Source: Erythrobacter mangrovi (GTDB lineage: Bacteria; Pseudomonadota; Alphaproteobacteria; Sphingomonadales; Sphingomonadaceae). From it: a stretch of DNA of 64,000 nucleotides. Under the pieces are notes generated by a model. That model saw nothing but the letters and a program-made list of their open reading frames with translations, did not search any database and was not told the origin of the DNA. The stretch spans positions 744,001 through 808,000 of the forward strand of contig NZ_CP053921.1 of the NCBI RefSeq assembly GCF_013260645.1, read 5' to 3'. Position 1 is the first letter of the stretch, and the number at the start of each line of letters is the position of its first letter. The position numbers were made by a program, and so were the translations under genes. Shown here piece after piece: positions 36,358-45,260 of this stretch.

Positions 36358-37230
36358 ATGAGCGACTGGACCATCGGCATCATTGGCGGATCGGGCCTCT
36401 ACGCGATGGATGCGCTGGAAGATGCGCAGTGGATCAAGGTCAACTCGCCGTGGGGCGAACCCTCGGACGAGATCCTGTGCGGCACCATCGGCCATGTCAG
36501 GGTGCGTTTCCTGCCGCGTCATGGACGGGGGCATCGCATCCTGCCATCGTCGCTCAATGCGCGGGCGAATATCGATGCACTCAAGCGCGCCGGGTGCACC
36601 GATATCCTGGCGATCAGCGCGGTGGGCTCGCTGTCGGAAGAACTCCCGCCTGGGCGCTTCGTCACCGTCGACCAGTTCATCGACAATACCAAGGGCCGTC
36701 CCTCGACTTTCTTCGGCGATGGCTTCGTCGCGCATGTCAGTATGGCGGAACCGGTCTGCACGCGCCTGTCCAAGCACGCCGCCAAGGCGGTTGCCGCAGC
36801 CGGCGGTGAATGCAGCGAGGGAGCGACCTACCTCGCGATGGAAGGCCCGCAATTCTCCAGCCGTGCGGAGAGCAAGCTCTATCGCCACTGGGGCGCCGAA
36901 GTGGTCGGCATGACCGGCATGCCCGAGGCGAAACTGGCGCGCGAGGCGGAGCTGCCTTACGCCCTGCTGGCCATGGTCACCGACTGGGACAGCTGGCGCG
37001 ACAACGAAGCGAGCGTCGACGTCGCCGAAGTCATCGCGCAGATGAACAAGAATGCGGCCATCGCGCGCAAGGCGGTCGAGGTCTTCTGCAAGGGCCTGCC
37101 CAAGAAGCGCAATCCCTCGCCGATCGACCACGCCTTGACTGATGCGGTAATCACCGCGCCCGAACACCACGACAAGGAGCTGTTGACCAAGCTCGACGCG
37201 GTGGCTGGTCGCCTGCTTCACCCGGGCTGA
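36358..37230 (+). CDS. mtnP: S-methyl-5'-thioadenosine phosphorylase
   Basis: Cleaves methylthioadenosine, a by-product of polyamine and quorum-signal synthesis, to adenine and methylthioribose-1-phosphate. The 290-residue protein shows IGIIGGSGLYAMDAL, the RHGRGHRILPS block, a YLAMEGPQFSSRAE phosphate/nucleoside region and GMTGMPEAKLARE, all of the PNP/MTAP family. The other methionine-salvage genes are not in the window. No ribosome-binding site stands out; ATG 36358 gives the family N-terminus. Confidence 0.94.
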   Translation: MSDWTIGIIGGSGLYAMDALEDAQWIKVNSPWGEPSDEILCGTIGHVRVRFLPRHGRGHRILPSSLNARANIDALKRAGCTDILAISAVGSLSEELPPGRFVTVDQFIDNTKGRPSTFFGDGFVAHVSMAEPVCTRLSKHAAKAVAAAGGECSEGATYLAMEGPQFSSRAESKLYRHWGAEVVGMTGMPEAKLAREAELPYALLAMVTDWDSWRDNEASVDVAEVIAQMNKNAAIARKAVEVFCKGLPKKRNPSPIDHALTDAVITAPEHHDKELLTKLDAVAGRLLHPG

Positions 37231-37330
37231 CACCGGCGGATAACGCTACGGCACCCACCGACTTCGCTTGATTGCACGCTGCGGCGGGTCCAAGGGCCGA
37301 CCCGTCATCGTAACAGTTGCAACGAGTCGT

Positions 37331-40300
37331 ATGGCCACCCACACCACAGTTCCCAAGCCCATTTCCCGCCAGGACGTCCGCGCCGCCTACCGCGCCGAGG
37401 AAGACGCGATCGTCGCCGAACGCATGGCCCAGGCGTCGCGTGCCTCGCAGCTGAGCGGGGAGGCTGCCAGGCTGGCCGGTCGGCTGATCGAGGGGGCCCG
37501 GGCGCGCAAGGCGAGCGGGCTCGACGCCTTCCTGCAGCAATATGGCCTCGCGACCGAGGAAGGCATCGCCTTGATGTGCCTCGCCGAAGCGCTGCTGCGG
37601 GTGCCCGATGCGGCCACCGCCGATGCGCTGATCCGCGACAAGATCGGCGATATCGACTGGGCCGACCACCTCGGTGAAAGCTCTTCGACCTTCGTCAATG
37701 CCGCGACCTTCTCGCTGATGCTGACCGGCGAAGTGCTCGAACGGCCGGAGGAAGCGCAGAAGGGCCTCGGCAAGACGCTCAAGCGCACTGTCAACCGGCT
37801 CGGCGAACCGGTCATCCGCAAGGCGACGCTGCAGGCGATGAAGATTCTTGGCGGCCAGTTCGTCTTCGGCCGCACGATCGACGAAGCGCTCAAGCGCGCG
37901 GCGCCCGAACGCGTCAAGGGACTGACCCACAGCTTCGACATGCTCGGCGAAGCCGCGATGACCTATGCCGATGCCGAACGTTACCGCCAATCCTACGAAC
38001 GCGCGATCACGCGGCTGGCGAAAGAAGCGAGCGGCAAGGTCGAAACCTCGCCCGGCATCTCGGTCAAGCTGTCGGCGCTGCATCCGAAATACAGTTTCCT
38101 CCACGCCGAACGGGCGGTGGCCGACCTGGTACCGATGATCCGCGACCTCGCGGCCCATGCGCGCGACGCCAACATCCACTTCACCATCGACGCCGAAGAG
38201 GCCGAGCGGCTCGAACTGTCGATGGACATCATCGAAGCGCTTGCAGCCGACGACAGCCTGTTCACCCGCGCCGACGGCAGCCAGTGGACGGGCTTCGGCT
38301 TGGCCATCCAGGCCTATCAGAAGCGCGGCGTGCCGCTGTGCGACTGGATCGCGCGACTGGCGCGCAAGCATGACCGGCGTTTCTTCGTCCGCCTGGTCAA
38401 GGGCGCCTATTGGGATACCGAGATCAAGCTGAGCCAGGTGGGCGGCTACAGTGACTTCCCGGTCTTCACGCGCAAGCTGGCGACCGATGTCAGCTACCTC
38501 GCCTGCGCCGAACGGCTGCTGGCGGCGGACGATGTGATCTACCCCGCCTTTGCCACGCACAACGCCTATACCATCGGGGCGATCAAGGCGCTGGCGGGTG
38601 CGCATCTGGCCTCAAGCAGCGAAGCGGTAGGCCAACCAAAGAAATTCGAATTCCAGCGCCTGCATGGCATGGGCGAGGACGTCTATGGCGCGCTCGCCGC
38701 AGCCGAGGGCAATGCCCGCACCAATGTGCGCATCTATGCCCCGGTCGGCACGCATAAGGACCTGCTCGCCTATCTGGTGCGCCGCCTGCTCGAAAACGGG
38801 GCGAACAGCAGCTTCGTCAACCGCATGGCCGACGCCGACGTGCCGGTGAGCGAGCTGGTTACCGACCCGGTGGGCGATCTGGCCGCGATGGTGCCGTATC
38901 GCAATCCCGCGATCCCGCTGCCGCGCGACATCCTGCCGAACCGCGTCAATTCGGCGGGCGTCGACCTGGCCGATCCGACCGTGCGTGAGCCCTTGCTGAA
39001 GCGCCTTGCCGCGCTGGAAGCCCGTCAGTGGCATGCCGAACCGACTTGCGTGTCGGATGCGGAGGGCGAAACCGCGCCGATCACCAAGCCGCATGACCTG
39101 TCGCAGACCGTCGGTACCCGCCGCGACGCGCTGGCCGAAGAGGTCGCCGAGGCGATCGCGCGGGCCGAAGCGATCCAGCCCGGCTGGGATGCGCTGGGCG
39201 GCGAAAAGCGCGCGCTGCTGCTCGAAGCCGCGGCCGATCTGTTCGAGGACCACACTGACGAAATCCTCAGCCTGTGCCAGCGCGAAGCGGGCAAAACGCT
39301 GGTCGACGCGGTGCTCGAACTGCGCGAGGCGGTCGATTTCCTGCGCTATTACGCGGGCGAGGCACGGCGGCTGTTCAGCGCGCCGATCCCACTGCCCGGG
39401 CCGACCGGCGAGGAGAACCGCCTGACTCTCGCGGGGCGCGGCGTCTTCGCCACGATCAGTCCGTGGAACTTCCCGCTGGCGATCTTCATCGGCCCCGCTG
39501 CTGCCGCACTGGCGGCGGGGAATACGGTGGTCGCCAAGCCTGCAGAACAGACCCCGCTGATCGCCGCTTTGGCGGTGAGACTGTGCCACGAGGCCGGTAT
39601 CCCCGAAGACGTCTTCCAGCTGATCACCGGCGCAGGCGAGGTCGGTGCGATGATCACCTCCGACCCGCGCATCGCGGGCGTTGCCTTCACCGGATCGACC
39701 CAGACCGCGCAGGCGATCAACCGCAGCCTCGCCGCGCGCGATGCGCCGATCGCCACCTTCATCGCCGAAACCGGCGGGCAGAACGCGATGATCGTCGATT
39801 CGACCGCGCTACCCGAACAGGTGACGCGCGACGTCGTGGCGTCAGCCTTTCAGAGCGCCGGTCAGCGCTGTTCGGCGCTGCGCGTGCTGTATCTGCAGGA
39901 TGACGTCGCCGACGGCATGCTGGAGATGATCCGCGGCGCCTTCGAGGCATTGAGCATTGGCGATCCCGAAGACCTCGCCACCGATGTCGGCCCGGTGATC
40001 GATCCCGATGCGCAAGCCGCGCTCGAACGCCATGTGGCGCGGCGCGAACAGTCGGGCCGCACGATCTGGCGGCGTGATCTCGATCCGGCACTGGCCAGCG
40101 GCTGCTTCGTCGCGCCGACGATCATCGAAATGGATTCGATCCTCGACCTCAAGCGCGAAAATTTCGGCCCCGTGCTGCACGTGGTCCGGTTCAAGGCGGA
40201 AGACCTGCCGCAGGTAGTGCGCGACATCAACGCCACCGGCTATGGCCTGACGCTCGGCCTCCACTCGCGGCTCGAGGCGACCCGCGAATATGTCGAACGC

Positions 40301-40501
40301 CATGCGCGGGTCGGCAATTTCTACGTCAACCGCAACCAGATCGGCGCGGTGGTCGAAAGCCAGCCCTTCGGCGGCGAGGGCCTCTCCGGCACCGGCCCCA
40401 AGGCGGGCGGCCCCCACTACGTCCTGCGTTTCGCGACCGAACGGGTGGTGTGCATCGACACCACGGCCGCCGGTGGGAATGCGACGCTGTTGGCGAGCTA
40501 G
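37331..40501 (+). CDS. putA: Bifunctional proline dehydrogenase / L-glutamate gamma-semialdehyde dehydrogenase PutA
   Basis: Oxidises proline to glutamate in two channelled steps on one 1056-residue chain. The FAD-dependent proline dehydrogenase barrel fills residues to about 480; the NAD-dependent aldehyde dehydrogenase follows, with the catalytic Glu in ETGGQNAM (about residue 813) and Cys in GQRCSALR (about 846). It lacks the ribbon-helix-helix DNA-binding domain of enterobacterial PutA, so it should not repress itself. GTTGCAAC at 37316-37323, an 8-bp palindrome just upstream, may be an operator. The stop lies next to the convergent sigma gene. Confidence 0.95.
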   Translation: MATHTTVPKPISRQDVRAAYRAEEDAIVAERMAQASRASQLSGEAARLAGRLIEGARARKASGLDAFLQQYGLATEEGIALMCLAEALLRVPDAATADALIRDKIGDIDWADHLGESSSTFVNAATFSLMLTGEVLERPEEAQKGLGKTLKRTVNRLGEPVIRKATLQAMKILGGQFVFGRTIDEALKRAAPERVKGLTHSFDMLGEAAMTYADAERYRQSYERAITRLAKEASGKVETSPGISVKLSALHPKYSFLHAERAVADLVPMIRDLAAHARDANIHFTIDAEEAERLELSMDIIEALAADDSLFTRADGSQWTGFGLAIQAYQKRGVPLCDWIARLARKHDRRFFVRLVKGAYWDTEIKLSQVGGYSDFPVFTRKLATDVSYLACAERLLAADDVIYPAFATHNAYTIGAIKALAGAHLASSSEAVGQPKKFEFQRLHGMGEDVYGALAAAEGNARTNVRIYAPVGTHKDLLAYLVRRLLENGANSSFVNRMADADVPVSELVTDPVGDLAAMVPYRNPAIPLPRDILPNRVNSAGVDLADPTVREPLLKRLAALEARQWHAEPTCVSDAEGETAPITKPHDLSQTVGTRRDALAEEVAEAIARAEAIQPGWDALGGEKRALLLEAAADLFEDHTDEILSLCQREAGKTLVDAVLELREAVDFLRYYAGEARRLFSAPIPLPGPTGEENRLTLAGRGVFATISPWNFPLAIFIGPAAAALAAGNTVVAKPAEQTPLIAALAVRLCHEAGIPEDVFQLITGAGEVGAMITSDPRIAGVAFTGSTQTAQAINRSLAARDAPIATFIAETGGQNAMIVDSTALPEQVTRDVVASAFQSAGQRCSALRVLYLQDDVADGMLEMIRGAFEALSIGDPEDLATDVGPVIDPDAQAALERHVARREQSGRTIWRRDLDPALASGCFVAPTIIEMDSILDLKRENFGPVLHVVRFKAEDLPQVVRDINATGYGLTLGLHSRLEATREYVERHARVGNFYVNRNQIGAVVESQPFGGEGLSGTGPKAGGPHYVLRFATERVVCIDTTAAGGNATLLAS

Positions 40502-41361
40502 GTCGGTCGGCAGGTGAGTGTCTGGTCCAGCCTTGTGCGAGCGTCGGTATCGAGGAGCGTCAGTACCAGCGAAGCTACCTCAGTCTCGAAGCCGGGGTTG
40601 GAGCGCATCAGGGCGGCGGCTGCGCGCCCCGATTCCAGACGCTGGACCCCGTCCTGCAGGCGCTGCAGGTCGAACGGTTGGGCGGTGTCGTTCCGGTCGA
40701 TCGCGCCATCCAGTCCGATCCTGCCGGTCTTGAGCGCGGGGACGACGCGACGGGAGCAGTGGCAACTCGCACTGCGCGAGACGATGCCGCATTTCGCCCG
40801 GGTGAAGTCCAGCACCGCGGCACGCGCGCGCTTCAACCGCTGGCGGTAGGCAGGCTGGGCGATCTCGAGCGCCCTGGCGGCCTCTACATCGGTAAGTTCG
40901 AAGATCTCTCCCAGGATGTAGGCGATCCGCAGGTTCCGCGACAGGCAGGTGAGCAGCGCCAGGGTGCAGCCGATCTTGACTTGCTCTAGCGCGATCGCCT
41001 CCTCAACCTTAGTCAGCCCGGCTTCGGCCAGCGGTGCCGGGCCCTGGTCGAGGTCTTCGGCGAAACCTTCGAAGCTCAGGCGCATGGCCTCGGTCCGGCT
41101 CTGCTTGCGCAGCTCGACCAGGTGGCGACAGGTGATTCGCAAGGCCCAGCCCCCCGCCGCCGCGGGATCCCGCAACGCGCCGAGATTGGTCACGATCCTG
41201 ATGAGGATTTCCTGCGTTGCATCCTCGGCGGCACCGGGATCGGCCAACATGCGCAGGGCGAGGTTGTAGATCGGGCGCTGGGCGGCTCGGACCAGCGCAT
41301 CGAGGGCGGCGCGGTTTCCTTCCCGCGCCGCCACGACCTGGTCTTCGCGGATGATGATCAT
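40498..41361 (-). CDS. ECF sigma factor with Cys-containing C-terminal extension
   Basis: A 287-residue RNA polymerase sigma factor of the ECF type. Region 2 is visible in NLALRMLADPGAAEDATQEI, region 4 in YILGEIFELTDVEAARALEI and QPAYRQRLKRARA. Beyond region 4 an extension of about 100 residues begins with KCGIVSRSASCHCSRR, a CxC cluster (about residues 189-201) like those in some ECF groups that bind zinc or sense redox state. No anti-sigma gene is present. The ATG at 41361 overlaps the SRPBCC stop, so the two are one operon. Confidence 0.9.
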   Translation of the reverse strand: MIIIREDQVVAAREGNRAALDALVRAAQRPIYNLALRMLADPGAAEDATQEILIRIVTNLGALRDPAAAGGWALRITCRHLVELRKQSRTEAMRLSFEGFAEDLDQGPAPLAEAGLTKVEEAIALEQVKIGCTLALLTCLSRNLRIAYILGEIFELTDVEAARALEIAQPAYRQRLKRARAAVLDFTRAKCGIVSRSASCHCSRRVVPALKTGRIGLDGAIDRNDTAQPFDLQRLQDGVQRLESGRAAAALMRSNPGFETEVASLVLTLLDTDARTRLDQTLTCRPT

Positions 41362-41759
41362 CCTTCGAGCACCGCCTTCAGTTCTGCGAGCTCCCTGGCG
41401 AGGATCGCCATCTGCTCGTTCAAGGCGCCTTCGAGCGCTTCGAGCGCCACCGGCGGCGCCATGAGCACGAAGGAATAGATCGCCTTCCCTTCGCCATTCG
41501 CCGTCGCGCGCGAATAGGCCATACCGGCGCCGCCATCGGGGAAGGTCATGAACCAGTCGACCGTGCCCGCATCCGCCTGTGCCACGGTCTTGAGCGCGAT
41601 GGGCACCGCACCGGCGGGGGTCACCAGCTCGGCCTTCTCGTGGTCCGCGCTCTTGAAGGCATTGGTCCAGTTGGGAAGGTTTGCCGGATTGGCGACATAG
41701 TCGAACACCTCATTCACCGGGCGGTCGATCTCGATCGATTGAACATCAAAGGTCTTCAT
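41358..41759 (-). CDS. SRPBCC-family protein
   Basis: A 133-residue START-like (SRPBCC) protein: FDVQSIEIDRPVNEVFDYVAN and the following PANLPNWTNAF give the first strand and helix, and a long C-terminal helix ends the fold. Such proteins form a hydrophobic ligand pocket. The ATG at 41759 starts the first strand; the open frame to 41810 adds unconserved residues. It is upstream of and overlapping the ECF sigma factor, which suggests ligand or stress sensing linked to that factor; this is inference. Confidence 0.86.
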   Translation of the reverse strand: MKTFDVQSIEIDRPVNEVFDYVANPANLPNWTNAFKSADHEKAELVTPAGAVPIALKTVAQADAGTVDWFMTFPDGGAGMAYSRATANGEGKAIYSFVLMAPPVALEALEGALNEQMAILARELAELKAVLEG

Positions 41760-41889
41760 GGAGTTTTCCTTGCTGCGGTGGTGCCGGCCAATCCGGCCCA
41801 CATCAAGCAAGGAGGGGTGCGGGTGCCGGTCTGTGACTCACTTTCCTGGCCCATCGCAAAAAATTCTCCGCCTGCCCTTGAATGATTAT

Positions 41890-41901
41890 TAGACCAGTCT
41901 A
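41890..41901. promoter_or_regulatory. TetR-type operator candidate
   Basis: TAGAC-CA-GTCTA is a 12-bp inverted repeat of the form bound by many TetR regulators, in an AT-rich stretch 59 bases before the TetR gene at 41960. It probably mediates autoregulation of the operon. Confidence 0.55.
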
Positions 41902-41959
41902 TTTTTAATCCTGCAAGCGGCATTCATCCGCACAACGAACAACCGGCAGGACACCAGCA

Positions 41960-42559
41960 ATGGCACGCACACGCAATGCAGACGCCTATAACGATGCGCG
42001 GGAGAAGCTCCTCACGGTGGGGATGAACCTGATCCGCTCGGGCAGCTATGAGAGCGTCGGCATCAACGACATCCTGCGCGAAGGGCAGATCCCCAAGGGA
42101 TCGTTCTACCACTATTTCGACAGCAAGGAGGGCTTCGGGCTCGAAGTCGCCAGGCATTACCATGCCCAGCAGCTCGAAGGCGCGCGGGCGATCCTGCTGG
42201 ACCGCGACGTGCCGCCGCTTGAACGGCTGAAGGCCTTCTTCCAGACCGCCTACGAGGATTTCGAAGCGCGCCAGTTCAGCCAGGGCTGCCTGATGTGCAA
42301 CCTGACCACCGAACTCGCCGATGAAGAACCGGCCTTCCAGGCGGTGCTCCAGACCAATTGGCACGAACTCAGCGAAGTCGTCGCCGCCTGCATCGCCGAA
42401 ATCGACAAGGCCGATATCGGCCTCGACCACCTGACCGACAGCGAAGCCGCAGACTGGCTGCTCAATTCCTGGAGCGGCGCGCTGACCCGCATGAAGGCAA
42501 CCCGCGACGGGACGCCCCTCCGCCTCTTCCTCAAATCAACCTTCAAAGAGAGAAAGTGA
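41960..42559 (+). CDS. TetR-family transcriptional regulator
   Basis: A 199-residue repressor. The helix-turn-helix is typical: NLIRSGSYESVGINDILREG then IPKGSFYHYFDSKEGFGLEV, and a helical ligand domain follows. It heads a four-gene run (TetR, SDR, antibiotic-biosynthesis monooxygenase, SDR) with three-base or overlapping junctions. It likely controls this run and itself through the operator at 41890-41901. The N-terminus matches the AcuR/YxaF-like subgroup that answers small electrophiles; the ligand is unknown. Confidence 0.91.
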   Translation: MARTRNADAYNDAREKLLTVGMNLIRSGSYESVGINDILREGQIPKGSFYHYFDSKEGFGLEVARHYHAQQLEGARAILLDRDVPPLERLKAFFQTAYEDFEARQFSQGCLMCNLTTELADEEPAFQAVLQTNWHELSEVVAACIAEIDKADIGLDHLTDSEAADWLLNSWSGALTRMKATRDGTPLRLFLKSTFKERK

Positions 42560-42562
42560 TCC

Positions 42563-43450
42563 ATGGTTACCCCCCAAACCATCCTCATTACCGGTGCCAG
42601 TCGCGGCATCGGGCTGCTTGCCGCCAAGGCGCTCGCGCAGCGCGGGCACAAGGTCTACGCCTCGATGCGTGACATCACCGGTCGCAATCGCGACGCGGCC
42701 CGTGACCTCGCAGCCTGGGCCCGCGACGGCGGGTACAAGCTCGAGCCGCTGGAACTCGACGTGACCGACCAGGCGTCGGTCGACCGGGCGATCGCTACGA
42801 TCGAGGCGCAGGGCCCGCTCGACGTGCTGGTCAACAATGCAGGCATCATGCCAGTGGGCCTGACCGAGGCCTTCACGCTCGACCAGCAGCAGGCCTGTTT
42901 CGACGTCAACATGTTCGGCCTCGCGCGCACCAGCCGCGCCGTCCTGCCGCACATGCGTGAACGCGGGTCGGGCCTGCTGATCAACCTCAGCTCGTCCGCC
43001 GGTCGCCTCACCATTCCCTATTTCGGCGTCTATTGCGCCAGCAAATGGGCGATGGAGGCCTATTGCGAGGCGCTTCACTACGAACTCGAACCCTTCGGGA
43101 TCGACTCCGTCCTGATCGAACCGAGCGGCCACGGCACCGACCTGGTCGCATCCTCCCCCGCCCCGGCCGACATCGCCGCGGTCAAGGCCTATGGTGCCTT
43201 CGCCGGGGGTCGCGAACGGCTGCTCGGCATGTTCCAGGACATGTTCGACCAGGGCGATGCGATGACCGATGCGGGCAATGTCGCGCGCAAGATTGTCGAG
43301 CTGGTCGAGATGCAGGGCCCGCGCCCGATCCGCACACAGGTGGGCCAGGACATGGGCGTCGATGCCGTCAACGCAGCGACCGCACCGATCCAGGCCGGCT
43401 TGGTCGAGAACCTGAAGTCAGTCTACTTGCCCGAGACGGTCGATGCCTGA
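42563..43450 (+). CDS. SDR-family oxidoreductase
   Basis: A 295-residue classical short-chain dehydrogenase. Cofactor motif TGASRGIGLLAAKAL, NNAGIMPVG, the catalytic Ser in NLSSSAGRL and the YCASK motif (Tyr-x3-Lys) are all present, so activity is expected. It follows the TetR stop by three bases and overlaps the monooxygenase gene by eight. The substrate is unknown; family members reduce ketones or oxidise alcohols. Confidence 0.92.
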   Translation: MVTPQTILITGASRGIGLLAAKALAQRGHKVYASMRDITGRNRDAARDLAAWARDGGYKLEPLELDVTDQASVDRAIATIEAQGPLDVLVNNAGIMPVGLTEAFTLDQQQACFDVNMFGLARTSRAVLPHMRERGSGLLINLSSSAGRLTIPYFGVYCASKWAMEAYCEALHYELEPFGIDSVLIEPSGHGTDLVASSPAPADIAAVKAYGAFAGGRERLLGMFQDMFDQGDAMTDAGNVARKIVELVEMQGPRPIRTQVGQDMGVDAVNAATAPIQAGLVENLKSVYLPETVDA

Positions 43451-43775
43451 AGCAGGCGAGCATCTTCATATCTTCGCGACGATCCGGCCCAAGTCCGAGC
43501 ATTTCGCGGAGGCGAAGGCGGCGTTGGAGCAACTTGTTGCTCCAACGCTCGCCGAGCCGGGCTGCCACCTCTTCACTGTGCTCGAGAACTGCGACGAGCC
43601 GGGGCTGCTCCACCTGTTCGAGATCTTCGACGATGAGGCCGCCGTCGCCGCACATTACGCGCAGGATTACACGAAGGCGGTCTTCGCCAGCTACCAGGCG
43701 TGGCTGGCCGCGCCGGTGGAGATCCAGCACCTCGCGACCACCTCCCCCATATCAGCGGAGCAATTCTTCCTATGA
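43443..43775 (+). CDS. Antibiotic-biosynthesis-monooxygenase-domain protein
   Basis: A 110-residue ABM/YgiN-type ferredoxin-fold protein: LHIFATIRPKSEHFAEAKAAL, then EPGCHLFTVLENCDEPGLLHL and YEIFDDEAAVAAH-like segments. Such small dimeric proteins are quinone-directed monooxygenases or heme/quinone-binding factors. It overlaps both SDR genes. A 28-bp near-perfect palindrome lies within the gene (43521-43548), coding the LEQLVAPTL stretch. Confidence 0.88.
   Translation: MPEAGEHLHIFATIRPKSEHFAEAKAALEQLVAPTLAEPGCHLFTVLENCDEPGLLHLFEIFDDEAAVAAHYAQDYTKAVFASYQAWLAAPVEIQHLATTSPISAEQFFL
43521..43548. other. 28-bp palindrome inside the ABM gene
   Basis: GCGTTGGAGCAAC-TT-GTTGCTCCAACGC has two perfect 13-bp arms around two bases, wholly inside a coding region. 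As RNA it would form a very stable hairpin. It may be an internal regulator, a protein target or chance. Confidence 0.7.
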
Positions 43776-44458
43776 CCAATGCCCTGATCGTCGGCGCGGG
43801 CCCGGGCCTCAGCGCCTCGCTCGCCCGGCTGCTCACCGCGCGCGGAGCAAACGTGGCGCTGGCCGCGCGCGATATCCGCAAACTCGCCAACCTGTGCGAG
43901 GAAACCGGCGCGAGTGCTCATGCCTGCGACGCCTCAGACGAGGGTAGCGTCGAGAGCCTGTTCGCGCAGCTGGCGGCAGAGGGTCGCTCGCCCGACCTCC
44001 TGGTCTACAATGCCAGCGGCTATACCCGCGGCCCGATCGCGGAACTCGACACGGGCAAGGTACGCGATGTGCTGATGGTCAGCGCCTATGGCGCCTTCCT
44101 GGTGGCGCGCGCGGCGGCCCAGGTCATGCTCGCAAAGGGCGGCGGCACCATGCTGTTCACCGGCGCTTCCGCGGGGGTGAAGGGCTATGCCCAATCCGCG
44201 CCCTTCGCGATGGGCAAGTTCGCCCTGCGCGGTCTGTGCCAGAGCCTCGCCAGGGAGCTGGCACCGCGCAACATCCACGTCGCACATTTCGTGATCGACG
44301 GCGTCATCTACCAGCCCGAACGCGGCGCGCCCTACGACGACCTCGACACAACGCTCCACCCCGATGCGATCGCCCAGTCCTACCTGGCAGTCGCCGACCA
44401 GGATCGCAGCGCATGGAGCTGGGAAGTCGAACTGCGCCCTTACAACGAGACCTTCTGA
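43772..44458 (+). CDS. SDR-family protein lacking the catalytic Tyr
   Basis: A 228-residue short-chain-dehydrogenase fold protein, overlapping the ABM gene by ATGA. Cofactor motif LIVGAGPGLSASLA and NASGYTRG are present. The catalytic block reads APFAMGKFALRG, giving Phe-x3-Lys where Tyr-x3-Lys is standard. Homologues with this FAxxK pattern are known to me as a subgroup, so the enzyme may work differently or have a binding role. It ends the TetR operon. Confidence 0.87.
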   Translation: MTNALIVGAGPGLSASLARLLTARGANVALAARDIRKLANLCEETGASAHACDASDEGSVESLFAQLAAEGRSPDLLVYNASGYTRGPIAELDTGKVRDVLMVSAYGAFLVARAAAQVMLAKGGGTMLFTGASAGVKGYAQSAPFAMGKFALRGLCQSLARELAPRNIHVAHFVIDGVIYQPERGAPYDDLDTTLHPDAIAQSYLAVADQDRSAWSWEVELRPYNETF

Positions 44459-44537
44459 GGCGATGCATCTGCTGCGAAGCCACTCAAATCTCGTACGGGC
44501 CGATTGCAGCCAAATTAGGGGGCGGTAGAGTGCCGAC

Positions 44538-44930
44538 ATGGCCAGGCTAGTTTTGATGTTGATTGCCGCAATGAGTTTGCTTGGCTGCACCGACACGCGA
44601 ACAATTGACGAGAAAGTTCGAGACGCCATTTCAGTCTGTTCGACTTCTGAAGAATGCTTCTTGCTGGATGACACTGGGAATCGGCAGATCATCGCGCGCC
44701 CAAAGACGGATGTTCATCGGCCAGCGCTTCTTTGTGGAGATCATGCTACGCTCAAACGAGTGGCGGACGATAGATCGGAGCATTCTGGACTTTATCGGGG
44801 ACTGTGTGAGGTCGAAGGGTCAAAAACCGCGCAGGTCACCTTGTGGTATTTTCCCGATGGTCGCTACAATTTGACCATCGAAGACTGCCAATCGACAGGC
44901 TGCAAGCGCGGATGGTTCTCACCGATATAG
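44538..44930 (+). CDS. Small lipoprotein of unknown function
   Basis: A 130-residue product with a lipoprotein signal: MARLVLMLIAAMSLLGC, lipobox LLGC at residues 14-17. The mature part has several cysteines (for example CSTSEECF and CQSTGC) that may form disulfides. No family was recognised. It is noticeably less GC-rich than its neighbours and stands alone between the SDR and the GIY-YIG gene, so horizontal origin is possible. Confidence 0.6.
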   Translation: MARLVLMLIAAMSLLGCTDTRTIDEKVRDAISVCSTSEECFLLDDTGNRQIIARPKTDVHRPALLCGDHATLKRVADDRSEHSGLYRGLCEVEGSKTAQVTLWYFPDGRYNLTIEDCQSTGCKRGWFSPI

Positions 44931-44950
44931 CGGTAGCTTGGAATAGCCGC

Positions 44951-45235
44951 TTACCCCTGACGGTTCCGCGCCAGCTTTGAGATCAGGCCCCAATCGCCTG
45001 CAATCAGCGCCTGCTTCTTCGCCCGGCTCCAGCCCTTGATCCGTCGCTCGGCGTCGAACGCCTCGTCTCGCGTCGGGAACTCCTCGGACCACTGAAGTCT
45101 CACCGGCAAGCGCTTTGCGGTGTAGCCACCCATCGCTCCCGACTGGTGTTGCGCCATGCGCTCGCCGAGATTGTCAGTGTGTCCGGCATAATAGCTGCCG
45201 TCATTGCACAGGAGGAGATAAGCGTAGAAGGCCAT
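44951..45235 (-). CDS. GIY-YIG nuclease-family protein
   Basis: A 94-residue single-domain GIY-YIG protein of the COG2827 type: FYAYLLLCNDGSYYAGHTDNL gives the modified GIY-YIG pair (YLL and YAG), followed by ERMAQHQSG and the conserved Arg/Glu-rich helix ERRIKGWSRAKKQALI. Family members may cleave DNA, but for this small group no role is firm. It stands alone, next to the REP-like pair. Confidence 0.88.
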   Translation of the reverse strand: MAFYAYLLLCNDGSYYAGHTDNLGERMAQHQSGAMGGYTAKRLPVRLQWSEEFPTRDEAFDAERRIKGWSRAKKQALIAGDWGLISKLARNRQG

Positions 45236-45260
45236 TCCAAGGAGCTATGGCCAGCGCATG

